Assembly: GCA_024349245.1 (NCBI GenBank)
Contig: JALDNG010000015.1
Location: 17,664,001-17,728,000, forward strand
Reading direction: 5' to 3'
DNA: 64,000 nt
From: Neodontobutis hainanensis
Lineage: Eukaryota > Chordata > Actinopteri > Gobiiformes > Odontobutidae
Positions 1-11,668 of the stretch are shown here, one piece after another. Made by a program: the position numbers and the translations under genes. How positions within the stretch are numbered: the stretch's first letter is position 1; each line of letters begins with the position of its first letter. A model generated the notes under the pieces. It was given only the letters and a program-made list of their open reading frames with translations. It made no database searches and was not told where the DNA came from.

Positions 1-1933
1 CAGGTTGGCCCTCAGGTCCATGTTAACTGTATGTTTGGAGCCCAGCAGAGCTTTAAGCATGGCGTCAGCGGACATACGGACTTTCTTCAGAGCGGGCTTC
101 TTCACTCCAGCCAGATCAACTACTTTGATCTTCAGGTCATCAATCTATGGGCCACCAAACAGTTTGCAGGTTACTCCATAACAATTGACTATTTTTTTTA
201 CTTTATTACATTGAACCAGTGCCCATTGCAGGTGAATATATCTACATTTGGCACTTTTATTTTATACTTTTCTAATTGAAGTGTTTTTTTTTTGTCTACT
301 TACATACATTTATTCAACTTCTAGAGCTAATTCCCAAACACTTTTGACAAAACATTCTGTACAAACATTCTGAGGTGAGAGATTGGACTTTACTCTTAGC
401 TGTTTACCATATGAGTGATCACAACTAAAGCTACATAAATCTTACACCATAGTCTGTCTGAATACTATTTTCTGATTGGCTGCAACAAAACTGTGCACAC
501 CACACTCCATTCTATATCACTATGTTACCATAGCAACTGTAAACAATGAAGCTGTTGAAACATTGTTGGTGGAAAGTTAACTGAGAAAAGTTAAAGTCAA
601 CTAGAAAAAAACCTCATCAAGAAAATAAGAGCTAAAAATGTTTGTGGCCAATCGATCTTAAATTAATAAGGTTGACAAATAGTATATGTGAGTTAATTAA
701 TTAGATCACATGCACAGATCCGTGTTCGATTAACTTAACAAGTGGTTGTGAAAGGTGTGAGTGTCCTGTACCTCTTTGTCTGCCTTGGACACTTTGGCCT
801 CCAGGTCGTACCTGTCTTCATCTACTTTGTCGAGGAGGGCGTGGAGCTTCTTGCAGGTTTCCTAAATGAACAGCAACATAATGTGAAACTCAAAGCTAGT
901 GGTAAAAATACTTTATCAACAATCAATCAACAATCTTAAACGTTAAATCATTGTATTGTGAGCTTTTTAGACAAAACAAAACTCTAAAGACATAAGAATT
1001 AGAGAAACGTGTCCTGGTTATAGTTTGATTGGAGACAGAGACAAAAAGACACGGTGAAGCAGGTGGTGGTGCATGTGTCTCACCTGGAGGGCAGCCTGGT
1101 CTCCACTCAGGTTGGGTGGGGGACAGTTCTCAGCCATGTAAGCCTCCTTGGCCGCTATTATATCTTTTTTCTCCTGCTCAATCCAGTTGGCAGCAATCTG
1201 AAGCATCAAACTCTGCCCAACAAACGTTTCATTATATTATTTTAAGATTAAGTAATTCCTGCGAACATACTTGCTATAAGCAAAAGAGGATTCTGAGACG
1301 CAACATGTGTTAAGTCATTTCAACCAGTAGGTGGGGCCTCAGCACCATTAAAAGCCCCAACACATGTAAATGACCTAAGTCTTGAGATGATACAGAAAGG
1401 GATTTGTCTCTGGGATAAACCTGAGAAATGTCTTCTGACGGGACATAAACATTTTTGAGAGGATGCCAAACATGACTCACTACATTCAAAACCTAGGGCA
1501 GTATCTTTGCCTTACCTTCAGATGATGCCTGCGGCTTGAGGTCATCTTTTTCCTGTCCCAAACAGAAAACTGTTGCTAAGAGTAGTTCTTACTTGATTAA
1601 GAAGTTATTAATTGCAACTTTCTGTATTAGATATTAAGTAATATATAATAATATCTAAATAATTTACTTATTATTATATTTTTATTATATTATATATTTT
1701 ATGACTCAAGATTAACTCATCATCTCTATCATCTCTGACATGCATCTTTATTATTTCATATGGTTAGAATATTTATTACCAATACCAAAGTATTACAATC
1801 TCAGGTTTTGTTTTGACCAACAAAAATAAGGCACATATTTAAATATTTAAAACTAACACATAAATGTATTAAGATGAAACAGTCTGTATGTTTAATAACT
1901 AATTCATATAAAAAGCAAGACTTACTCAGACAT
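1..1933 (-). CDS. tnni2: Fast skeletal troponin I, copy A (3' end beyond window)
   Basis: Troponin I is the inhibitory subunit of the thin-filament troponin complex; it binds actin, troponin C and troponin T. Coding exons on the minus strand are 1926-1933 (MSE start), 1516-1552, 1084-1212, 772-861 and 144 down to the window edge. The product starts MSEKKMTSSRRHHLK, typical of fish fast troponin I. It continues with the troponin T-binding helices and the inhibitory/switch segment (KKVRMSADAMLKALLGSKH). Exon sizes of 37, 129 and 90 bp equal those of copies B and C, and all junctions have GT/AG. Compared with copy C the segment before the inhibitory region is one residue shorter (DLAGVKKPAL against DLMGKFKKPVL). 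The last codons, including the DVGDWRKNIE actin-binding tail, lie left of the window. Assignment to the fast (tnni2) class is from sequence similarity and synteny with syt8. Confidence 0.93.
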
Positions 1934-3033
1934 GTTGGTGGTTTCTTTTCTTCACAATCTGTTTGAAAAGAAGAACCAAAGGAAAATCTTACTGAGACGG
2001 AGGAATAAAGATGCAAGTATCTGCCTTGCCCTTAAAAATCAGAGCCATGCAGACCCTCCCTGCATATGAAATGTGACCTAATAAAACAGTTGATGAGCAG
2101 CTAAGTGATGACAGAGCTAAGTTTGGAGCCGCCGAAGGTCGGATGTCGGCTCTGACGCCTGCGCTAAGCTCCTTTACAGGTGTTCAAAAGAAAATACCCA
2201 CTGGGAGTTAATACTTCAATTCCTTTCATAGAGAGGGATCTCTGCTGCAGAATGTGCTGCCACAGCATGTTGTCTGCCAACACCAGCCATTCAATGCTCA
2301 AACTCTCACAGCCGGCAAAAGCAAATGTCTCCAAATTAGTCACTCTATTTAACGGCTGGTATTCAGGAGTTATTTTTCCGGAAACCATTTGAGCCTTCAA
2401 ATATATTTAGGCATCTTGACAAGCCAGGACACACAAACTCAAAAATTCAATCTAGGGTAAAAAGAATAATTATAAATGAAATAATGCAAGACAGATGGAA
2501 GTTAAAACAAATGAAACACCATTGTCATTCGCAGACAAATACTGCAGAAACATCTAGGCAGGCGTTTCTAAAGTAAATAAATGCATTATTACATAAAAAC
2601 CATTTGCATAAAAAAATTATAAAATGTTCCATTCCATGTTGACCTTTAATTTAGGGCTATACTAACATGAAAAATATATGTTTCTCAATTCACAAAGCAA
2701 CAAATACTCCTGATAACACATCAAACTATACATTTTTAGAATTATAAAACAATAAGGAATCTTATATTTTAGGGGAAAAAAACAACTCAGACAACTCAAT
2801 AAAATCCAACTTTGAGAAACTAGGTCATAAAAAAGCATGTCCCTCAATGCAGCTAAAAGCAGACAGAAGAGCATCACAAAAGCAGAGCTAAGCAGTCTCA
2901 AAGGTCAAAACTTTCATCACCTTAACACAACACTAACAGGTCTCATCAAAAAGAAAGTGTGACACCCGGAAATATATTACTTAGTCTGTATATATATATA
3001 CATATATATATATTTATATAAAAGTCTGCTCAC

Positions 3034-3073
3034 CTCGATCAAGAAAGATGAAGACGACAGGAGAAGTAGCAGG
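3034..3073 (-). other. tnni2: Noncoding leader exon of troponin I copy A
   Basis: A consensus donor (GAG|GTGAGC) sits at the 3034 boundary, and a TATA box (TATAAA, minus strand, 3103-3108) lies about 30 bp before the proposed start near 3073. This leader would splice to the acceptor at 1958, giving a short 5' UTR ahead of the ATG at 1933. The 5' end is inferred from the TATA position. Intron 1 (1959-3033) shows no coding sequence. Confidence 0.6.
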
Positions 3074-3094
3074 GCAGTGAGAGGGAATCACAGT

Positions 3095-3300
3095 GCTGTG
3101 AATTTATATGAGTGAGCAGATATGGATATGGAGGCCCTGTTTATGGAAATGCAGGATCCTTAGACCAATCGTTCAGCTAGGGCTTGAAATATCACCTTCC
3201 CCTGCCAGCTTCACCAAGTAAATCTGGAGATGTCGAGGAGGGGCCTGATAACATTTTAGGAGTCACAGTCATCAGGGGGCTATAAAAGAAGGGGGGAGGA
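3095..3300 (-). promoter_or_regulatory. Promoter module of troponin I copy A
   Basis: Read on the minus strand away from the gene: TATA at 3103-3108, then TTCCATAAA (plus-strand TTTATGGAA, 3140-3148), then ATTGGT (inverted CCAAT box, 3164-3169). An A/T-rich element (plus-strand CTATAAAAGA) follows at about 3280-3289. The same order and nearly the same spacing recur ahead of copies B and C. Muscle promoter function is inferred. Confidence 0.55.
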
Positions 3301-3309
3301 AGAGTATTC

Positions 3310-6300
3310 AACCTCAGTGACAGAGTTAAGATGCTTCTACAATTTAAGGTACGACCTAGAAGGCCAGAACTATAAAGCTAAAAGACAGCTGATATTCTTT
3401 GTTACTACAAACAAACAAAATTAGGGGTGGCTCAACAAGATTATAGTGATATTCTGTAATTAAATGTCAATACCGCTACAAAATACAATGTATGTCCCTT
3501 AAAACACATTGTTTCACAAAGGGTTTTTAAGATTTCAAAGTCCAGACCATATCCAGCACAATCTCTCCCAAAAAACTACATTTTTTGTAGATTTTTCCTT
3601 AACTGAATGACTATTACAAACTTGGTTTTGAATTTGCTAAATGTTGGAGTAGAACACTTTATAGTGACTCAAATAAACATAATGATAATCTTCATCACAT
3701 TTAGCTGTAATAAGCTGTTTACTCTTTCCTTGGCGTACAACCTGTGAGCATAATGAACTATAACCTCAAAGTCTTACTTCCTCAATCACAACAAACTTGT
3801 TGCAACTTGTCAATGCCAGTTTTTGACTTACATCACCCTTTAAAAAAAAGATACTTTTAATTGTAGATTATAAAATTACCTAAAACTCTCAACCTCTTTG
3901 TCAAAGTTTACTACCAGTTTTCAGCAGCATTATCCAACTTCCTGTATCTTAAAGACTTACTCTCAGACTCAGGAATAATGTCAGCACCAAATCCCACAAT
4001 TAGTCCCCAGGTTTATCCTGAAGGTCTCGTCCTTTAAAAGTGTTAGTGCCTAAAATCCAGCCTTTTCCTTTCCGTTCTGGCTTCCATTTTAAGATTTCAG
4101 CGGCGGACTTTTAGCTAGTCACATTTTCCCAAAGGAAATTATCAGTGGATAGTCCTTGTCCTTCGCAGCTGCTTGGTGCCTTACAAAGTGGCGAGGAGGA
4201 GGGTCGCAAGCTAATGAAGATCTAGATTTCAAGTTGGATAGTGTTCTTTTTTTTTTTTTTTGAAGCGAGACAGTATCATGTCCAAGAGCTTCCTAGGGAA
4301 CAAAAGAGTTATACACATTATATAAGATTGGTGTGTAGAGTTTCAAAAGAACACTTATAACACGTACAAAAAAACAACAATTCTTTTTTACTTCAGCAAT
4401 GCACAGACTCACTGAAAACATTAAAATTGGAGGAAAGCTGCAGATGCTACTTTTAGTGTAGCCAAATTTATCCAACTTCTCTAGAGTTCAATAAGTTAAG
4501 AAACAAAAAACTGTAAAGCTTTAATATTACTTTTAACTATTGCATAAAATAAAAGCTCACATATCTGTCATCTAAAAATACCATATAATGAGTGTCTGGC
4601 CCTGGTTAGTGTTTCATCTTGGACTGCGTCTCCGAGTCAAAGTTCTGACATCAGGTCAGATTTTCTAGACCATTCTCTGGCTGCTGAGGCCACACTCATA
4701 TTAATACTTTTGCAACATAAATAGATTGGAACGATTTCAGGTAGCATATTCCCTCTGGATAATGTTACTATTTCCATTCCTACATTTACCTAGACTCACC
4801 TTATGCTAATATATACAAATATTATTTATTGTCTTGACCCTTCTTTTAGGGAAATATTGTTCTGCTAAAAGCACTATGTCTTGTTATGCAAAGATTTTCT
4901 TCCTCTAAGCTCTAAAGATTAACATTTATTTATTCTTAGATGTGTGTGGAATCTGATCCAATATTTTATTTGTGTTCATTTTGAGCTCCTTGCAACTGCT
5001 TTTTAAGGTTTGTTTAATGCAGATGGCAAGAAAACTAAATTGAGCTGATATTATGGGGACAGCAAATGACCATTCCATTTGTAGTTTGGCTGTCAGAGCA
5101 TTACATGACATAATAAGTCAATGAACACAGTGTGACAGGGGGAAGTCAGTTTAAAATACCATCACATCTTGTGTGACACAATTAATGCTTACACTACCAT
5201 TCCATCAATCTTGTTATTAACAAATATGTGAGTGAAAGCTATAATGTGCTTTTTTTCTTTGAAAAGCTGCATTATTTGCACTATAAAAAGTAGCTTGAGT
5301 AAATGTAATTAGGGTAGGTGTAATAAGCTGTGGCTTTAGCCTACATCTTTTTGAATGACTTATTAGTTTTGTGTGTATATATGTAGTGTGAGGTCTATGT
5401 ACGTAGCTATATGTACCTCTATGGGTACACATGAAATAAATCATTGCAATCAAGAAGCACAAGATTTTTGCAATAGGCCGTAATGGGTGTTTTATGTCAA
5501 TATATGTTTTCATCACATGGTGCAAACACAATCAACACCTGATCAGCCCCAAAAGAAAATTCACTTGTGTATATTTTTATAAACATATATGTTGTAATGT
5601 GGAATTTTCCAGAGCTTCTGTTTGAAATATAAACAACCCATTTATAGAACCTAAAGTAAACAAAGTCATCTACACCTTCCAGACTTGATCACCTGTTTTA
5701 AACTCTACTGACCTCAGGGCATTAGGCAAAGCGTTTAACAGTTCAGACTTGAGTCTTAAGGCGGAAGAGGGAGGTGCTGACAGGTCTGAGAGGCACGGTC
5801 AGTTGGATTTTGAGGCATGCTGGGAATTTAACAGCCCAAGGCTGATGCTGCGGGTCAAATTCATGGTTCTGTCAAAGAGACAGGCAGGTGTCTTCTACTA
5901 AAAATGTGTGACATACAACTCGATCTGGAGGAATGCTCCCTACAGCAGGTCTGACTCACAGGATGTAAGTGTGGCCTTTCCGCACTTTTAAACATCATTC
6001 ACAATGTGTATGTGTATGTTTACATGGCCTTAATTCATAATCCTTATGTTGGTTTATGCACATCCACCATCTGCTTGTGTTTAAAGAATGGACAAAGTCT
6101 CCATTTCAACCCCCCCATTGTCTACTTTTTTTACTTAAGTTATCCTTTTCCTAATCAGGTGATCCAGTAAGATGTTAACACTATCTAGTGGCCTTCAAAG
6201 AAAATGCACTTACAGTTTCAATAGCAGTTTGAGTATTTACACAATGTCTTTACAATGTCTTGCCCTGAAACGGCTGGTAAACCTGAGACAACACCAGAAC

Positions 6301-9300
6301 TTGTCCCCTCAGCAGGTGCGGTCAGAGGTTCACAGCAGGCCTAGTCTCGTGTTTCCAAGTTCATCTGCAGATACTCACCTCATGTATACCTTTCCTCGAC
6401 CTCAGTTTGTCCTTCCCCTGATCAGGACTACAAGAGCACAAAAAAGAAAGGAACCCATGAAGCAATGATTTTTTTTCCTTACAGTGGCAGTCTGTGATTT
6501 AAGTAATGCCTTAATGCTAAGTGATTCCTTATTTAATTTAGAATCACTATAAGATGTGTCCTTTCTCTGATTAGTTCTTCTTTAAAACATGGAAGTTGAT
6601 AATCAAGAAAATCAGCTGCTGCTAAATTTGGACCAAGAAGAAAGTGGCATATTATGTAATTTAATTATGTCTTTTTCAACTTATACATATGAATAAAATG
6701 TGGATGTGTTTCTTAGCTCATTTTTTTTTATTTTATTAACTCTTTCAATTCAATACAGTATTGATAACTAGTTAACCAACAGCTACAAATAAATAGTTAA
6801 AATTATAATGCGTTATGCGTTATGCAAAAATTATAGTTGTAAATAACTGTTTGTGTTGTTTCAAGAAATGTTTAATTTTTATTCTTATTTTTATTTAATA
6901 GTAGCACATCACCAAGGCACCACCTACAGTTCGGTTTTAAATTGTGGTTATGTGTGTCTACAACAGGGATGTTCGACTTCTGGATCAGATACAGCAACCT
7001 TTTTCCGGCCGACTAATTGGTCTGTTTTTGACACAACTGTATATAAAAAAAAACCCCTAACTGTTTTAATGTTTCCTATGTTTCCTCTGTATTTGAATTA
7101 TATAGCACACTGGAAGAGAGACAAAAGAAAAGCTGATTGACTTGTTATTTACTTGTGCTCATATTCTAAATATCATTGTTATCAAAGATAATTTAGTAAG
7201 ACTAAATAGCCCCAACATTAACCTCAAAAAGTTAAAAGGCTCTAAAATGCTAAATGTTTTTTATTTAGTGTTTTAATAAAAGATTATAAGTATCAAGCGT
7301 TGATACATATCTTTACATTTGCTGCTTTCATGCATGTCTCCGCTCTCTAGATGGCCCTCTTGCTCTGTTCTATGTCTATCTGTCTGCAGTGAGCAAGAGC
7401 AGCTGTTATATGAGGCTCTGATTCAGCCATTAGCAGTGGTCAAATATAACCTGCAGTAACTTGAAGAAATCAGATACCAAATACACAAGACATAACTGAA
7501 GCTGTCAAGCTCTGGTGTAAAGTGTGAACTATTTAGACCAACTTGGAGCTGTAAAAAGAAAAGCAACAAATTACATCATATTGACATTGTTTGACTAACT
7601 TCAAATGTCACCCAGAGAATCTGCCATATTTATTGTCAGTAGTTGGCGTGAATATGAAACCCAGGGGACCATCGTACTGTACAGTAATCAACAAATACAG
7701 TGTGAAGAGAATTTATGATACGTGCTCATTCAACAAAAGGATCAACAGACAGGATCATTATCTGTATTTGGGTTAGATAGGTCTCAATGTTTCTGAGGAT
7801 CTGACAGATTAATATATGAAAAACTGACTGTACCGGTTAGATCTTTCATAGCTGCCAATAAATCTTTTAAAGCTGCCAAAAACAGAAAATCTATTTAAAT
7901 AAGACACAGTCCATAAGTCATTATCTACTTTGGTTTACCTGAAATTGTTGTTTATAGCTTGCAGCCAATCACATCTTACAAAAAAAGTATAATAGAACAA
8001 AACTACTGTTTAAAGGTTTGGCTTTTATTCAGTGTTAGCAGAGCCCAAAAGGAAAAAAAAAGAGATGGGGTTAGGTTTTTTTTTTTTTTTTTCAAATGAA
8101 CACAATGCAAACTTGTGATAATTTTTATCACAATTTATCCTTAAGACTTTATCATCCGATATCCTTAAATCAAATGAAGTTGTTTTAATTCATTAGCTAA
8201 AAAATCACCCACCTAATATCAAAGCAAATAAATATAAAAACATTAAATAGTGAATAGTATGAATTTAATTTTATTACATAAAACTATTTCAACAATTTCA
8301 ATAAATTCAATAAATTAATATTAACCCATATTTCAAACTTAAGTCAAAAGGCTTTCTGTATGTAAACAGGAGTAACTAGCTGATTGCCTATATGTGCTGG
8401 GATATTTGGTGTTTAGGTGCAAATAATCAAAGCCACATTCCCATTTCCAACAAGAAACAGCTGCTTGTGAACTGGCAGCTGATACTGTATCTATGATAAC
8501 TAAGATAATCACCTCACTTTCACAAGCCCCATTATCCCAAAATAACCCTTTTAGAGGAGGTGCATGCTTCTTGTATTCCTTTTTTTACTGACTGTCAAAC
8601 CACAAGAAGGACCAGATTTATAAATCTGGGTGAGAAAAGGGTTAAGGGTAAGAAAAGGGTCAGAATGCACTAGGAAAGTTAAAAGTCACATAAGGCTACT
8701 GAACTTACCTGCAGCTTTAAGGGATGTTATGTGGATCTATCTGTAAAGACAATAAAACATTAACTAAATAGGATTCTCAGCATAAAAATGACTATTTAGA
8801 GATAAGCTTACCTTTAGATTGTGGCAGTTATAACGAATCCTTCACAGCCACAGTGGGATTTCAGGTTTATAGCCTTTAGCCAAAGTAAAAGTAGTAGCAC
8901 TAAGAAAAGTCATTGGTGACGTTTTATTTTAGTTAGTTCTGTATTTTACTGATGTTAAAAGCATGAAGAATGGACAATCTACACGCATATTTAGCTTAAG
9001 AACCGTGTGCTCGTAAAGTCTTTAAAACCGGCCAGCTCTGCCAGATACCATCTTAAAACCACGTTCAATGTTGTGGCGTTTATCTAAACACGTGGGATTA
9101 GCTCTGGATTAGCATAAAGACAGGCATGCTAACAGTTGTTCTTCAGCTGGGAGAGACTCACAAACATATTTTACTGCTCACATCCAGTCACCAAGTGAGT
9201 TAAGGTCTCTCTTTAAATTGTACGTGCATATTTCGACGATTATAAATTATGTTTAAAGTTTTGGCACAGGTACAGCTGTTAGCATTTTGGGCTAAAGTTA

Positions 9301-10244
9301 GCTTCTTGTCATAAGATACATTCTACACAACTTCCATTAACTCACATGAGTTTTAAATTCAGTTAATATCATAAAAAAAATAAATGTGTATCAGAATTTA
9401 GTATGTTTTTACAATTCAAAACATAAAAAAAACTATTTAAACACAATTGGGATTTAATGAGACAATAGAGGTTACATCTCAACATAAATTAGCAAGCATC
9501 ATAATAGTGATAAAACATGAATTGAAGATCCCACAGAATGAACTCAGCAATAAGATTTTACTTTTTCATCCATTATCGACCTAAATCTGTGGAGTATGCA
9601 AACCAATAAGGTCACATTTACCAAAACAGATTGTTGTTTGTTATTACTGAGAGCATTACACACAGTAGGGCTTCAGGGAACATGCAGCATCATTGTAATA
9701 CAGAAGCATCAGCCCTCACATAATAAGAGCAGGTTCGATTTAACACTATCTTCAGCAGGTAGGCTACAGAACAAATATATCACAGTACAGTGTAAATACA
9801 GGCAGAAGCAGAAAAATCAGACTGAACAGTTTTGTTCCAATAAAGATAAACACAAGAATCAGCATGACCACCACAAACATTTTCTATCTACGTCTACATT
9901 ACCCACTTAACTTAACAGTACAAAAGTGCCTTTAGAATAACAGCGCAACCCTTGTAAAGCACCTATAGACATTTACTTCCTACGCTCAAGGTGGTTTTGG
10001 GGCAAAGTGAGCTTATACACTAACGTGATTAAGAGCCTTTTTTTATACACTTTTTCTATGTGTAAACAAAGTAAATATAGTATTAGTGTTTGAGGAAGTG
10101 AATTGTGTTGGAAAAAATGTCAAAAAACCTTGACATCATTCAAAATGTACCATTGTGGAACAAAACTATTCAGTTACAAAGACATTTGACCTGAAACCTG
10201 TCCTGAATGTTATTCCTTTGTCCAAAATCAGTCATTTGTTAGAT
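3310..10244. other. Intergenic stretch between troponin I copies A and B
   Basis: Nearly 7 kb without a convincing exon on either strand. It holds AT-rich single-copy DNA and short homopolymers (T-runs near 4248 and 8078). Around 8455-8480 two CAGCTG E-boxes lie about 20 bp apart, which could belong to a muscle enhancer, but nothing else supports that. The few open frames are short, start anywhere and lack splice context or family similarity. Confidence 0.5.
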
Positions 10245-11650
10245 CTAACTATCAAACATCTTCTTTCTATCAGACTTGTCTTCAATGTTTTTACGCCAGT
10301 CCCCAACATCACGCAGCTGCTTGTCCTGTAACAGAGATATTGTTTTAGTTACAGTTTAGTAAGCCCAATATCGCAGTTGGAGTGGTACGTAACTCCAAAT
10401 TAACCTGGGGAAAAATTATGAAAATGTGTGGGACAAGGACATTAGAATACAAATACTCCATTTATCTATTTTAAAGTCACACCAGTTGTTTTGTTACGTT
10501 TTTGCAATAAAAGCTGAATCTCTTTTATGAAGCTGGTGGCCTTCAGGTGAATTGCTACTTTCATGGCAAAGATGTACAAAGCCACTCACCTCCTCTTTGA
10601 CCTCCTTCTTGACCTGCTTCAGGTTGGCCCTCAGGTCCATGTTAACTGTATGTTTGGAGCCCAGCAGAGCTTTCAGCATGGCATCGGCGGACATACGCAC
10701 TTTCTTCAGTCTGGGCCTCTTAAACTTTCCCCTCATATCCACAATCTTAATATTGAGGTCTCGGACCTTCATTAAGACGAGGATTCAGACGATCAGCTTC
10801 ATATTAATAAACAGTGTATTATTTTTACATTGCGTTATATTAAAGAAAGTCTCACCTCATTGAGTACCATGTTCAGTTTGAACTCTATGCTGTATCTCTC
10901 CTCTTCACTAATGTCAATCTGCTCATGAAGTTTCTCACAAAGCTCCTGAATAGATAAGTGGCATTAAACATTATATTAACTGATCAAAAATTCAAAAATA
11001 TTTTATAAAGGGTGGTCAATTATCTATATAATTGGCCCTTCATATTATTCATATCATATTATTCATATTTACAGTGGGGTTTATGTCAACAGGTGTATTT
11101 CTTTATCAGTGTAATAAATAAATCTTAACCCTATATATTCTTTATTTCTCACCAGAAGCTCATCTTTGGAGTATGGCAGCTCCAAAGGAGGACATTTCTC
11201 TGCAAGGAACTTTTCTCGCTCTTCTGCTTTTACTGATGCTTCAGCTTCCAGCAAATTATTGGCAACAACGAGCATACAACTCTGCAAAAGGACCATCAGA
11301 CCTTGTTAGGTAAGTTTATTTGCCGTATAAAGGCTGTAGAGGCCGTATAAATATGCAATTTTCTATTTTATTACAGTAATCTCACCTTCAGAGTGTGCTT
11401 GCGCCTTGCGGACAGTCTTTTCCTGCAGACATAACAACAATTAGTTGTTTTAATATCCCAATATCAACTATTCAGACAAAATTAATACTAATAATATAAA
11501 TTACTATCTATTTAAATATAAAATTAATCTTAATCTTAATTAAGCTTAATTTTCTTTATCTATTTGTTTTAGCCTGTTTTTGGCAAAGTAATGGTAGCTA
11601 TTTAATTCAAACTATGCAAATAAGCAGAGCCATACTTACTCAGTAGCCAT
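10245..11650 (-). CDS. tnni2: Fast skeletal troponin I-like, copy B (divergent)
   Basis: Coding exons on the minus strand: 11640-11650, 11386-11422, 11153-11281, 10856-10945, 10590-10766 and 10245-10325 (stop TAG at 10245-10247). Phases join without a break and give 174 residues. The inhibitory and switch region (KKVRMSADAMLKALLGSKH) and the tail (DVGDWRKNIEDKS) match copies A and C. The N-terminal half is much more divergent: it starts MATEKRLSARRKHTLK, and the 30-codon exon reads ELCEKLHEQIDISEEERYSI. The next exon begins VRDLNIK instead of IDDLKIK. The C terminus ends KKMFDS, and the GMDG found in copy C before RKKMF is missing, so four residues are lost there. The divergence concentrates in the troponin T/C-binding part, which suggests specialisation, for example to a particular fibre type. 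It looks intact. Confidence 0.93.
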
Positions 11651-11668
11651 CTTGGGGGTAGAATACCA

